NCBI RefSeq assembly: GCF_016765675.1
Contig: NZ_JAESWB010000365.1
Span: 17,879-81,878, forward strand
Source of the DNA: Neobacillus paridis
GTDB lineage: Bacteria; Bacillota; Bacilli; Bacillales; Cytobacillaceae
DNA: 64,000 nucleotides
Direction: 5' to 3'
Part shown: positions 34,972 to 43,565 of the stretch, piece by piece
How the letters are laid out: the number at the start of each line of letters is the position of its first letter
Position numbering within the stretch: the first letter of the stretch is position 1
Notes under the pieces: model-generated
Seen by the model: only the letters and a program-made list of their open reading frames with translations
Databases searched by the model: none
Told to the model about the DNA's origin: nothing
Made by a program: the position numbers and the translations under genes

Positions 34972-35577
34972 ATGAATATAACAACCATAATTAGTAACGT
35001 AATGAATTCTGAAATCGATACCATGCTGCAAGTTAAAGAAAATATTGATCAATCCTATGAAAGAGCCGTTGAAAAAATACTGAATTGCACTGGAAAAGTC
35101 ATATTATTAGGGGTTGGAAAATCGGGGCATATTGGAAAGAAGTTAGCTGCAACATTTGCAAGTACAGGCACACCTTCCTTTTTTGTACATGCAACAGAGG
35201 CTGTTCATGGCGACTTAGGAATGATTGAAAAAGAAGATGTTGTCATTGCCATTTCAAACAGCGGGGAGACGAAAGAAGTGCTCAACACATTGCCTTCATT
35301 AAGAAGAATTGGAGCAAGCATACTTTCTATAACAGGAAATAAAAACTCCACTCTTGCTAAATCCAGTGAGATTGCAATTGAAGTGAGGGTAGAACGTGAA
35401 GCTGACCAACATAACCTGGCTCCTACAAATAGCTCCACAGCAACATTAGTAGTTGGAGATGCACTAGCACTTACCGTTTCTCAGCTTAAAGGGTTCAAAA
35501 AAGAAGACTTTGGACTTTATCATCCAGGAGGAAGCCTTGGTAAGCAATTATTTGTGACCGGATTCATTAAAAATTAA
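34972..35577 (+). CDS. SIS-domain sugar-phosphate isomerase, KpsF/GutQ (arabinose-5-phosphate isomerase) type without CBS domains
   Basis: A 201-residue SIS protein. The SIS core has LLGVGKSGHIGKKLAATFAS, HATEAVHGDLG and ISNSGETKE. The C-terminal EADQHNLAPTNSSTATLVVG and FGLYHPGGSLGKQL are hallmarks of KpsF/GutQ/KdsD arabinose-5-phosphate isomerases. Candidate catalytic residues by analogy are K50, E99, E143 and H184. The two CBS domains of the E. coli enzymes are absent and the protein stops where they would begin; CBS-less A5P isomerases are known in some bacteria. AAGGAG precedes the ATG. In this operon a catabolic role, A5P to ribulose-5-phosphate, is more likely than lipopolysaccharide synthesis, which Gram-positives lack. 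Confidence 0.85.
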   Translation: MNITTIISNVMNSEIDTMLQVKENIDQSYERAVEKILNCTGKVILLGVGKSGHIGKKLAATFASTGTPSFFVHATEAVHGDLGMIEKEDVVIAISNSGETKEVLNTLPSLRRIGASILSITGNKNSTLAKSSEIAIEVRVEREADQHNLAPTNSSTATLVVGDALALTVSQLKGFKKEDFGLYHPGGSLGKQLFVTGFIKN

Positions 35578-35598
35578 TTGAAAAGGATATGACTTCTA

Positions 35599-36525
35599 AT
35601 GAAAAACATTTTAGTAATTGGCAGTTTTATGACAGATTTAGTTGTTCAATCAGAAAAGGTTCCTGTTGAAGGCGAAACCACTATTGGAAAAAGTTTCAAT
35701 AGATTTACAGGTGGAAAAGGAGCCAATCAAGCCGTTGCTGCTGCACGATTAGGCGGAAAAGTGACAATGATTGGGAAACTTGGTGAAGATGACTTCGGCA
35801 AAGAGCATATTCAAGCACTAAAAGCCGAAAACATCAATACTGATTCAATATTATTTGACTCCGAAGCAAATACCGGTATAGGAAATGTGATTATTGATTC
35901 TAATGGGAATAATAGAATTATAGTTGTTCCGGGAGCAAATTTGAAGTTAACAGAACAAGATATCAAAGATTTTGAAGAAATCATTAAGCAATCAGATTTT
36001 GTTGTATTACAACTAGAAATTCCATTACCCACGGTTTATATGGCAATTGATTTGGCAAATAAACATAAAAAAACAATCATTCTCAATCCTGCTCCTGCGC
36101 AAAAAATTGACTCTGATTATATTCAGAAGATTGATTATATTATTCCGAATGAAACAGAAGCAAGCTTGTTAACAAATATGGAAGTGAACAGTCTTGAAAC
36201 CGCTAAAACGGCTTCAGAAATTTTATTAAACCAAGGTTATAAAAATGTCATTATCACACTAGGTAAAACAGGTGTAGTTTATCGAGACCCTTCTGAATTT
36301 AGGTTTTTTGAAGCATATACGGTAAATGCAGTTGATACAACCGCAGCAGGGGATTCCTTTATTGGAAGTTTTGTATACGGTTTAGCAAGTGATATGAGTA
36401 TTGACCACTCCATTAAACTAGCTGTTACTGCCTCTGCCTTAACTGTTACAAAGCTTGGAGCACAACCATCACTGCCAGTGATGAGTGATGTTGAAAAGTT
36501 AATGTTGGTTGGTACAACAAGGTAA
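35599..36525 (+). CDS. Ribokinase-family (pfkB) sugar kinase
   Basis: A 308-residue pfkB kinase of ribokinase type. It shows IGSFMTDLVVQSEKVPVEGE, GGKGANQAVAAARLGG (about 38-53), GNGNNRIIVVPGAN, NPAPA, NETEA and the catalytic DTTAAGDSF with base D252. The usual GAGD is AAGD here, which is also seen in other ribokinase-like proteins. It phosphorylates a pentose at O5 by family; the exact sugar is open. It lies 21 bases after the isomerase and 27 before the permease. Confidence 0.9.
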   Translation: MKNILVIGSFMTDLVVQSEKVPVEGETTIGKSFNRFTGGKGANQAVAAARLGGKVTMIGKLGEDDFGKEHIQALKAENINTDSILFDSEANTGIGNVIIDSNGNNRIIVVPGANLKLTEQDIKDFEEIIKQSDFVVLQLEIPLPTVYMAIDLANKHKKTIILNPAPAQKIDSDYIQKIDYIIPNETEASLLTNMEVNSLETAKTASEILLNQGYKNVIITLGKTGVVYRDPSEFRFFEAYTVNAVDTTAAGDSFIGSFVYGLASDMSIDHSIKLAVTASALTVTKLGAQPSLPVMSDVEKLMLVGTTR

Positions 36526-36552
36526 ATAAATGTAAAGGTGGATTGATTTCCT

Positions 36553-37902
36553 ATGGATAAGACAAAATTCATTCAACAACCTGATGGATATTTAAACCGT
36601 GTACCAGTTCTGCAATTTGTATTGGTGACTCTGCTGTTTCCATTGTGGGGGGCTGCTGCAAGTTTAAATGATATTTTAATTACTCAGTTTAAAGCTGTGT
36701 TTGAATTAAGTAATGTTGCTTCAGCTTTTGTTCAAAGTGCCTTTTATGGAGGATATTTTCTCATTGCGATTCCTGCAGCGACCATTATTAAAAAAACATC
36801 CTATAAATTAGCCATTATCATCGGTTTGCTATGTTATATTATGGGATGTTTTATATTTTTTCCGGCATCCCATATGGCCACATATGGCATGTTCTTAGTG
36901 GCAATCTTCGGAATCGCCATCGGGTTAAGTTTTTTGGAAACCTCAGCTAATACGTATACAACCCTGTTAGGTCCAAGGGAAAGTGCGACAAAGAGAATTA
37001 ATCTAGCACAGCTCTTTAATCCGATTGGCAACATTGTTGGTATATTACTTGGTAAGTACTTTGTATTTACAGACGGTGAAAGTAGTCTTCAAGAACAGCT
37101 TGCGGGGATGAGTCCTGCTGAAGCCAAGCAATTCAGTTTAGAAATGCTACAACGCACATTAGTACCATATAAAATAATTTTGATGATTCTATTAGCTGTA
37201 TTGATTTTATTTCTTATCGTAAAATTTCCAAAAGCAAAACCGGAATTGCCTAAGAAAACGAAAAAGCAGGTTGATCTAGGAGAAACGTTAAAATATTTAT
37301 CGAAAAACGTTCCTTTTAAAAAGGGGATTTTGGCTCAATTTATTTATATGGGATTGCAAACGACTGTATGGTCATTTACCATTCGTTTAGCTTTAGATGT
37401 AAATCCACACGTTAATGAACGATTTGCTTCAAATTTTATGATTTATAGTTTTATAGCATTTTTTATTGGCAGGTTATTAGCCAATATCTTAATGGCTAGA
37501 TTTAAACCAATATTTGTCTTAGCTTTGTATAGTGTTATTGGTTTCATCCTATTGGCATATACAGCCCTTGTTCCAAATATGTCTGCTGTATATGGTGCAG
37601 TGTTTGTAAGCGTTCTATTTGGTCCATGCTGGCCGACGATATATGGAAGAACCGTAGAAATGGTTGAAAATAAATATAGAGAAACTGCCGGTGCATTTTT
37701 AGTAATGGCTATTATCGGAGGAGCTGTTATACCTCCTATACAAGGTCTCTTCACGGATCTTTTTGGTTCACTACAATTATCATTCGTAGTACCGATGTGC
37801 TGTTTCCTTTATCTTGCCTATTATTTCTATAAAGAGAATCGGGCATCATCCAATAAAAATGTAGAAGAAGATTCAACGATCAAGCAATCAATTGTGCAGT
37901 AA
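36553..37902 (+). CDS. FucP-like MFS sugar:proton symporter
   Basis: A 449-residue MFS protein with 12 hydrophobic segments. FucP-type motifs are FPLWGAAASLNDILITQFK at helix 1, FVQSAFYGGYFLIAIPAA, and GLSFLETSANTYTTLLGP with the charged and Asn residues of the sugar site. E. coli FucP takes up L-fucose and also D-arabinose. As last gene of the operon it supplies the substrate for the mutarotase and kinase. GTAAAGGTGG precedes the ATG. The C-terminal 20 residues are a charged cytoplasmic tail. Confidence 0.9.
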   Translation: MDKTKFIQQPDGYLNRVPVLQFVLVTLLFPLWGAAASLNDILITQFKAVFELSNVASAFVQSAFYGGYFLIAIPAATIIKKTSYKLAIIIGLLCYIMGCFIFFPASHMATYGMFLVAIFGIAIGLSFLETSANTYTTLLGPRESATKRINLAQLFNPIGNIVGILLGKYFVFTDGESSLQEQLAGMSPAEAKQFSLEMLQRTLVPYKIILMILLAVLILFLIVKFPKAKPELPKKTKKQVDLGETLKYLSKNVPFKKGILAQFIYMGLQTTVWSFTIRLALDVNPHVNERFASNFMIYSFIAFFIGRLLANILMARFKPIFVLALYSVIGFILLAYTALVPNMSAVYGAVFVSVLFGPCWPTIYGRTVEMVENKYRETAGAFLVMAIIGGAVIPPIQGLFTDLFGSLQLSFVVPMCCFLYLAYYFYKENRASSNKNVEEDSTIKQSIVQ

Positions 37903-37982
37903 ATTTTATGCGAAATCTGTACCTTGGTAAACACAGAAGAAATTGTCGGCTGGTGAAGTTGTCAGAAACTATTTGTATTTAT

Positions 37983-38014
37983 AAAGGAGGGTAAAGTTAA
38001 ATAAACCCTCCTTT
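37983..38014 (+). terminator. Terminator of the FucP-like operon
   Basis: AAAGGAGGGT, 12 bases, ACCCTCCTTT, then TTCTCT. Confidence 0.85.
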
Positions 38015-38158
38015 TTCTCTCGGAGTCATATAATCCATATGCATATTCATTCCTTCATTATGACTTACCATTGATCCAGTTTCAATATGGATATTTTTTT
38101 AAGTTTATAGCTCCTAATCCCCCTAGATCCAACATTACCCAGTATAACAAAGGATTTC
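37997..38158 (-). pseudogene. Possible degenerate small gene, unrecognised
   Basis: Minus-strand reading gives WVMLDLGGLGAINLKK, then after a one-base shift in a run of seven A, NIHIETGSMVSHNEGM and NMHMDYMTPREK to a stop. The composition looks like decayed coding sequence, but I recognise no family. The 3' end overlaps the terminator of the opposite operon. Confidence 0.25.
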
Positions 38159-38184
38159 TATTATTATGCATCTGTAATATTTAG

Positions 38185-38730
38185 TTAAATATCCATTTCG
38201 ACTTTCCTGCCTTGTTGAAACAAAAGATGTGGATTTAGTTGATTTTCTTTTGCCGTCAGTTCACTTGGGGTCAGCTTAAACACTAATGTATAACTCCCTA
38301 GTGAGGAACGATACTTCTCGACATGGGAGGAAGATAGCTGTTTGTCATAATAACCCGGCACATACTTATCCAGCAACGCCTGCATCGCCGCGGTTGCCTC
38401 TGCTAAATCAGTTACCTTCGTAAGTGAGCCAAACAGCATCACACTCATATAGGCGGTATCGGTCTTCGCTGGGATTGGACTGACCATTGTTCCATAATCT
38501 TCTGCCACCGTAAAGCAACCGTTTGGATTAGTCTCGATGAGCTCGATTTTTCTCCCTTGCGCAGCACCGTGGAAATAGATCGCTCCGTTCAGCCAGGTGA
38601 AATTCAACGGAACAACATAGGGAGAATTCCCATCCGTTAATCCGAGATATCCTGTCCGTGTTGTTCTCAAAAACTGGTCAATCCGTTGTTGGTCGGTACA
38701 AGCTAATTTTTCTTGGCGAATTTTTTGCAT
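38185..38730 (-). CDS. Pyridoxamine 5'-phosphate oxidase-like flavin-binding protein
   Basis: A 181-residue split-barrel protein: TRTGYLGLTDGNSPYVVPLN at the start, IYFHGAAQGRKIELIETNPN and FTVAEDYG, in keeping with the PNPOx-like/NimA family that binds FMN or related cofactors. It is divergent from a MocR-type PLP-dependent regulator, a common pairing in which the regulator controls the neighbour. The reaction is unknown. Confidence 0.8.
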   Translation of the reverse strand: MQKIRQEKLACTDQQRIDQFLRTTRTGYLGLTDGNSPYVVPLNFTWLNGAIYFHGAAQGRKIELIETNPNGCFTVAEDYGTMVSPIPAKTDTAYMSVMLFGSLTKVTDLAEATAAMQALLDKYVPGYYDKQLSSSHVEKYRSSLGSYTLVFKLTPSELTAKENQLNPHLLFQQGRKVEMDI

Positions 38731-38840
38731 GTTTCCATCCCTTCTTTCATTCCATATGATAGACTCATTTTAAAGAATCTTTGCACAGGAAAAAAGTGAC
38801 AGATGTTAGAAAAATGATAAGGACAGATGGAGGGTGAACA

Positions 38841-40271
38841 ATGGAAATTTCCCCATTTTTAAACAAGGAACTGCCTGAATCGCTTTATATGCAACTGTAT
38901 CATTGGATAAGGAAGGAAATTGAAGACGGAAGGCTAATGCCGGGAACAAAGATGCCATCTATCCGTGAACTTACCGCCAATTTAAACGTCAGCCGGAACA
39001 CGGTGGAGACAGCGTACCAGCAATTACAAGCAGAAGGATACCTCGAAAGTATCCCAAAGAGCGGGGTTTGGGTGGCAGAAATTGAAAAACCGGTATGGCA
39101 TCTTCCTCCAACTGAGCATCCCATTATACCGGAAAAGCAAGCATCACCAAAAGTGGCTGTGGATTTTGAATACGGAAATGTCGATCTGGACAAGTTCCCG
39201 ATCAAGCAGTGGAAGAAATGTCTTACAGATGCAATCGATCAGCAAAACAACTGGTTATTCCAATACGGAAACAAAATAGGTGAATTTTCATTACGGAAGG
39301 AAATTGCGCACTATCTACAACAATCGAGAGGTGTAAGAGCCACACCGGAGCAAATTTTGATCACCGCAGGCACTCAGACCTCCATATCAGTGCTCTGCCG
39401 GCTTTTATCACTGAATGGTGAAACCGTGGCAATGGAGGAACCTGGTTATCTTGGTGTCCGTACCGTCTTTAAAGACGAGGGATGCCATCTCAAACCAATT
39501 CCACTTGAACATGATGGATTATCAGTTAAACATCTTCAAACATCGATGGCCAAGGCCATTTATGTCACCCCTTCACACCAATTTCCTTACGGAATGGTTC
39601 TGCCTGTTGCTAAACGAATACAATTATTAAAATGGGCCTATCAAACAAATGGATATATTTTTGAAGATGATTATGATGGTGAATTTCGTTACCGCGGCCA
39701 GCCGATTCCCTCTTTGAAATCACTGGATGAAGAGGGGCGTGTTATTTATTTAGGAACATTGTCCAAATGCTTCCTTCCTACTGCAAGATTAAGCTATATG
39801 GTCCTTCCCCCTTCCCTTATGGAGTTATTATTACAAAAATTTGCAGAATATAACCAATCAGTCTCGCCGATTATTCAGAGAGCGGTTGCTCAGTTTATGA
39901 AATCAGGGGAGTTTGAAAAACATATCCGGAGAATGCGTAAATGGTATCAACGAAAACACCAGGTTCTGTTGACGAGTATCCAGCAATATATGGACACACG
40001 GGTCAGCATAATCGGTGAAAAATCAGGCTTACATATCTTATTAAAACTAAACGGTATGACCGCTTCCAAATTAATCGAACGTGGGCTGAGCCATGGGGTT
40101 AAGGTTTATTCCCCCGCCCGGTTTTGGTTGCTGCCCAACGATGAAATTGAATCTATTATCATGTTGGGATTTGGCGGATTGTCACTCGAAGAAATTGAAC
40201 AGGGTATTCGAATTCTTGCAAGCTGTTTACCGAAAGACTTAGAAAAAAAAGGCGGCCCTCCATTGCGTTAA
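38841..40271 (+). CDS. MocR-family (GntR-aminotransferase) transcriptional regulator
   Basis: A 476-residue two-domain protein. The N-terminal GntR winged HTH (YMQLYHWIRKEIEDGRLMPG, RELTANLNVSRNTVETAYQQ) joins a fold-type I aminotransferase domain with ITAGTQTSISVLCRLL, the PLP Asp in FEDDYDGEFRYRG and the Schiff-base lysine in LGTLSKCFLP. PdxR and GabR are members. It likely controls the divergent flavin-binding-type gene, perhaps with PLP as ligand. The last residues (GGPPLR) are encoded by a GGTCAGT-type palindrome at 40251, so the C-terminus appears to have been reshaped by that repeat. Confidence 0.9.
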   Translation: MEISPFLNKELPESLYMQLYHWIRKEIEDGRLMPGTKMPSIRELTANLNVSRNTVETAYQQLQAEGYLESIPKSGVWVAEIEKPVWHLPPTEHPIIPEKQASPKVAVDFEYGNVDLDKFPIKQWKKCLTDAIDQQNNWLFQYGNKIGEFSLRKEIAHYLQQSRGVRATPEQILITAGTQTSISVLCRLLSLNGETVAMEEPGYLGVRTVFKDEGCHLKPIPLEHDGLSVKHLQTSMAKAIYVTPSHQFPYGMVLPVAKRIQLLKWAYQTNGYIFEDDYDGEFRYRGQPIPSLKSLDEEGRVIYLGTLSKCFLPTARLSYMVLPPSLMELLLQKFAEYNQSVSPIIQRAVAQFMKSGEFEKHIRRMRKWYQRKHQVLLTSIQQYMDTRVSIIGEKSGLHILLKLNGMTASKLIERGLSHGVKVYSPARFWLLPNDEIESIIMLGFGGLSLEEIEQGIRILASCLPKDLEKKGGPPLR

Positions 40272-40290
40272 AGCAGCGGGGGCTAACCCT
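40251..40290 (+). repeat. GGTCAGT-type palindrome (copy 2, degraded)
   Basis: Decayed copy of the element at 31693: ATTGCGTTAAAGCAGCGGGGG and GGCTAACCC remain. It overlaps the end of the MocR-type gene. Confidence 0.5.
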
Positions 40291-40298
40291 TGTTGGGA

Positions 40299-40742
40299 TT
40301 ATTTCAACTTATCTATTCGCCAATCTGTTTGAAGAATACTTTTTAGAATTGAGAGTTGTTCTATACCGATCGCATCAGCAATCTTTTTCTCAAGCATAGC
40401 CTTTAATGACTTATTTTTTTCATAGCACTCTTGGCCAAATGCTGTCAACTGGATGCATTTTTCCTTTTTATTGTTTTCAACATCTTTTATTTCAACTAAT
40501 CCCTTTGCCTCAAGACGTTTGATGAACTTATGTGTTGCTTGTCGAGAAATATCCACATTTTTTGAAACATAAGAAATTGTCGGCTGCTGATTTTCATATA
40601 TTCTGGTTAGGATAAACCACTCAGAATTTGATATATAAATATCACTATGATCATTCCATAAATGTTCGGCAGTACTTCGAAGTTGAACATGGCGTTCGCT
40701 AATCAGGTCAAGTAAACCTAAGCTTTGCAATTTAGGATCCAA
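40299..40742 (-). CDS. MarR-family transcriptional regulator
   Basis: About 147 residues with a winged HTH: SEWFILTRIYENQQPTISYV, ISRQATHKFIKRLEAKGLVE and a wing VENNKKEKCIQLTAFG. I chose TTG at 40742, preceded by TAGGAG at 8 bases; the open frame continues upstream without a ribosome site. It is divergent from the CarD-like gene, with two GTCAA-type palindromes between, so it is probably an autorepressor that also controls that gene. The ligand is unknown. Confidence 0.85.
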   Translation of the reverse strand: MDPKLQSLGLLDLISERHVQLRSTAEHLWNDHSDIYISNSEWFILTRIYENQQPTISYVSKNVDISRQATHKFIKRLEAKGLVEIKDVENNKKEKCIQLTAFGQECYEKNKSLKAMLEKKIADAIGIEQLSILKSILQTDWRIDKLK

Positions 40743-40797
40743 GCAATTCACTCCTATTATTTTTCTCGTTATCACTATACCAAGGACATTTAAAATC

Positions 40798-40859
40798 GTC
40801 AATTAAGTTGACATTTTTACACATAAAGGATTATAATAACATTAGTCAACTTAGTTGAC
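40798..40859. promoter_or_regulatory. Two MarR-type operator palindromes
   Basis: GTCAATTAAGTTGAC (40798-40812) and GTCAACTTAGTTGAC (40845-40859), the second perfect around one base. They lie in the promoter region shared by the MarR and CarD-like genes. Confidence 0.75.
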
Positions 40860-40885
40860 AATTATTCATTAAAGGAGTTAATTTA

Positions 40886-41410
40886 ATGTTTAACAAAGGA
40901 GATCTAATCGTTTATTCAGGACATGGGATATGCAAAATCGAAGATATTTGTGACATAAACATTGCCGGAAATACAAAAGCATATTATGTTTTACAACCTC
41001 TTAATAACGACCACCAGCTGACAATAAGAACCCCAGTAGATAATAACAAGGTAACCATGTCAAGTTTGATGCAGAAGGATCAGGCTGAGGAAATTTTAGA
41101 CTCATTCCAATTCCCCGGCGCCAATTGGATTGAAAATAACCACTTACGTATCCAAACCTATAATAATATTGTAAAATCCGGAAATCGTCGCGAAATTGCT
41201 AAAATAGCCAATACCTTGATTCGGAAAAAGCATGAACTTGAGTTGAAGGATAGAAAAATAAGTGAACAGGATAAACAGCTTTTAACTTCAATCAAAAGTG
41301 TATTGTTCAAAGAAATGGCCCTATCTTTGCATACGACATACGAAACCATCTCTAATGAAGTTAACAAACTTTTGTTAAATAAAACGGAAGAACAAATTGA
41401 ATTGAACTGA
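40886..41410 (+). CDS. CarD/CdnL-like RNA polymerase-binding protein
   Basis: A 174-residue CarD_CdnL_TRCF-family protein. The N-terminal Tudor-like RNA polymerase-interacting domain starts FNKGDLIVYSGHGICKIEDI and includes YYVLQPLNNDHQLTIRTPVD. A helical C-terminal domain covers IVKSGNRREIAKIANTLIRK onward. Resembles B. subtilis YdeB. Such proteins bind the polymerase beta subunit and alter promoter opening. Control by a divergent MarR regulator suggests an induced rather than housekeeping role. AAAGGAG precedes the ATG. Confidence 0.85.
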   Translation: MFNKGDLIVYSGHGICKIEDICDINIAGNTKAYYVLQPLNNDHQLTIRTPVDNNKVTMSSLMQKDQAEEILDSFQFPGANWIENNHLRIQTYNNIVKSGNRREIAKIANTLIRKKHELELKDRKISEQDKQLLTSIKSVLFKEMALSLHTTYETISNEVNKLLLNKTEEQIELN

Positions 41411-41459
41411 AAAAAGGTCAGTCCCCACTGTTTAACGAGAAAGGAACTGACCTTTTTTT
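41410..41459 (+). repeat. GGTCAGT-type palindrome (copy 3), terminator
   Basis: AAAAAAGGTCAGT and ACTGACCTTTTTT flank a 25-base loop; T-tracts on both strands suggest a bidirectional terminator for the CarD-like gene and the convergent amidohydrolase gene. Confidence 0.75.
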
Positions 41460-41466
41460 AAAATTA

Positions 41467-42651
41467 TTAAAGCAAATAATTTGAAACAATTTTTACAAAG
41501 GAGCGACCGATGTTTAACAGCGCTCTTTCATCGATATCAAATTTCGGATGATGATGTGGAAAGTGTGTAGCCGCATCCTCATTTTGCGACCCTACTCTGA
41601 AATAGGTGCCTGGTTTTTCCAGCAGGAAATACGAAAAGTCCTCGGCTCCCATCGAAGGTTCCATTTCCATGACATTTTCGGAAGAAAACTCCTCCATGAA
41701 CCATTGGCGAACGGTTTCTGTTTCTCGCGGATGATTATATAATGCCGGATAGCCATTTAAATAATCAATTTCAGCCGCTGCCCCAAACGCCGCAGTAATC
41801 CCCGCAACGATGCTGCGAATTTGTTCTTCCACCTGCTTGCGGACATCGGCATTAAACGTGCGAACCGTTCCTTCCAATACCGCTTTATCTGCAATGACAT
41901 TAAATGCGCTGCCTGCTTGAAACACACCTATCGTCACGACCGCTGATTTTAATGGATCGACCCGACGACTGACAACTTTTTGCAAGGCACCGACGATTTC
42001 ACTGCCAATCACGATCGAATCAATTGATTCATGGGGTCTTGCCCCATGGCCGCCCTTCCCTTGAATCTTGATGGTAAATTTATCAACAGCCGCCATTTGA
42101 TAGCCGCTGCCTGTCGTTACTTTTCCGACAGCTGTTTGCGAATCCAAATGGGCGCCGAAAACATAGTCCACCCCGTCCAAGACACCGGCTTCGACCATAA
42201 ATTTAGCGCCGCCTGGCGGTGTTTCCTCCGCCGGTTGAAAAATAAACACTACATTTCCTTTCAACTGATCGCGAAATTCGTTAAGCACTTTGGCCGTGCC
42301 AAGCAATGCCGCCGTATGACCATCGTGGCCACAGGCATGCATAACACCCGGATTCTGCGACTTATAAGGAACGTCTTTTTCATCCTCAATTGGCAAAGCG
42401 TCAAAATCAGCCCGAAGCGCAATCGTTTTTCCGGGCTGGGCTCCCCGCAAAATTCCGATTAAGCCATGGCCACCACCAATATTGGTTTCCACTTCTAACC
42501 CAAAGCTCACCAGCTTCTCCCTTATGTATAGCGCCGTTTTTTCTTCTTTAAAGGACAGCTCTGGGTGCTGATGCATATATCTTCTCCAGCTCACGATTTC
42601 TTCAAAGCTATCCGCTAACTTATCGTTTATTTCTTTTATAAGTGTCGTCAT
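41467..42651 (-). CDS. M20-family amidohydrolase
   Basis: A 394-residue M20D-type amidohydrolase. Metal-binding motifs are MHACGHDGHTAALLG, with cysteine and histidine ligands, FIFQPAEETPPGGAKFM, and the C-terminal MGAEDFSYFLLEKPG and HHPKFD. The dimerisation domain has KIQGKGGHGARPHESIDSI. Typical substrates are N-acyl amino acids, including N-acetylcysteine derivatives in Bacillus. It lies 72 bases after metQ on the same strand, past an imperfect hairpin, so it may share the metNIQ transcript and release amino acids imported by it. The exact substrate is not shown. Confidence 0.85.
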   Translation of the reverse strand: MTTLIKEINDKLADSFEEIVSWRRYMHQHPELSFKEEKTALYIREKLVSFGLEVETNIGGGHGLIGILRGAQPGKTIALRADFDALPIEDEKDVPYKSQNPGVMHACGHDGHTAALLGTAKVLNEFRDQLKGNVVFIFQPAEETPPGGAKFMVEAGVLDGVDYVFGAHLDSQTAVGKVTTGSGYQMAAVDKFTIKIQGKGGHGARPHESIDSIVIGSEIVGALQKVVSRRVDPLKSAVVTIGVFQAGSAFNVIADKAVLEGTVRTFNADVRKQVEEQIRSIVAGITAAFGAAAEIDYLNGYPALYNHPRETETVRQWFMEEFSSENVMEMEPSMGAEDFSYFLLEKPGTYFRVGSQNEDAATHFPHHHPKFDIDERALLNIGRSFVKIVSNYLL

Positions 42652-42680
42652 TTCCCTTTCCCCCTTTTAAAAAATAAACC

Positions 42681-42716
42681 GGCCCGCCGGGGATGCCGAA
42701 ATCCCCCAGCAGGCTC
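42681..42716 (-). terminator. Hairpin between metQ and amidohydrolase genes
   Basis: Minus strand GCCTGCTGGGGGAT pairs with ATCCCCGGCGGGC, followed by CGGTTTATTTTTT. It may attenuate rather than block read-through. Confidence 0.55.
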
Positions 42717-42723
42717 CATTAAA

Positions 42724-43551
42724 TTATCGTAATTCTTCCGGAATAAACCAGTAATCATCTTCGTTATGTTTTTTCATATAGGCCTTAAATTCATCAGATT
42801 GATAAGCAGCGGCAACGTCTTTTGCCCATTTGGTATTTTTGTTTGCTTTTTTCGTTACAGCTACTAATTCCAAGTGTTTCAGAACATCCTCGGATAAAAG
42901 CTTTTTCGATGGGTCCATATTGGAAGAGTAGACGATGCTTCCCGGAATAACGCCGTAGTCCAGATCAGCTAAAGATCTTGGAATCTGTGCAGAATCCATT
43001 TCTACAATTTTTAACTTGTATGGATTTTCTACAATATCCTGGGAAGTCGCCTTCATCAGCTCTACGCCATCTTTTAGTTTAATTAATTTGGCTTTTTGCA
43101 ATAAGGCATAGGCTCTTGCTGCATTGGAAGCATCATTTGGAATCCCGATTGTGTCACCTTTAGCAATAGCGGCTAACGATTTTTTCTTACCCGGGAAAAT
43201 TCCCGCTGGTACTGTTGGAATTGGCGTTAAATTGACAAGATCGGTCTTTTTATTTTCATTAAAATTTTCCATGTATGCAGTATGCTGGTCGACATTCAAA
43301 TCCACGCCACCATCGGCAAGAGCAACATCAGCCTGCAATAAATCATTGAATTCCACTTGCTTAATGGTGTAGCCTTTTTTCTCCAAAATTGGCTTAACCG
43401 CATCTAAAAATAAAACACTGTACGGCCCTGGTGATGTCCCCACTTTAATCGTTGTTTTTTCTTTCCCTGCTGTTTTTTCCTCTTTACCACAGCCCGAAAG
43501 TACAAGCGTAAACAAAGCTAAAATACTGACAAAAATTGCAAGTTTCTTCAT
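42724..43551 (-). CDS. metQ: MetQ-type ABC transporter substrate-binding lipoprotein
   Basis: A 275-residue lipoprotein: signal peptide ending in LVLSGC, then the NlpA/MetQ core IKVGTSPGPYSVLFLDAVKP, VDLNVDQHTAYMENF and YDGVIPG-like YGVIPGSIVYSSN. It binds methionine or a related amino acid outside the membrane. It follows metI by 14 bases in metN-metI-metQ order. Substrate could be D- or L-methionine or another sulfur compound. In the absence of a visible S-box, regulation by methionine is not evident. Confidence 0.9.
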   Translation of the reverse strand: MKKLAIFVSILALFTLVLSGCGKEEKTAGKEKTTIKVGTSPGPYSVLFLDAVKPILEKKGYTIKQVEFNDLLQADVALADGGVDLNVDQHTAYMENFNENKKTDLVNLTPIPTVPAGIFPGKKKSLAAIAKGDTIGIPNDASNAARAYALLQKAKLIKLKDGVELMKATSQDIVENPYKLKIVEMDSAQIPRSLADLDYGVIPGSIVYSSNMDPSKKLLSEDVLKHLELVAVTKKANKNTKWAKDVAAAYQSDEFKAYMKKHNEDDYWFIPEELR

Positions 43552-43565
43552 TCCTCTAATCCCCT

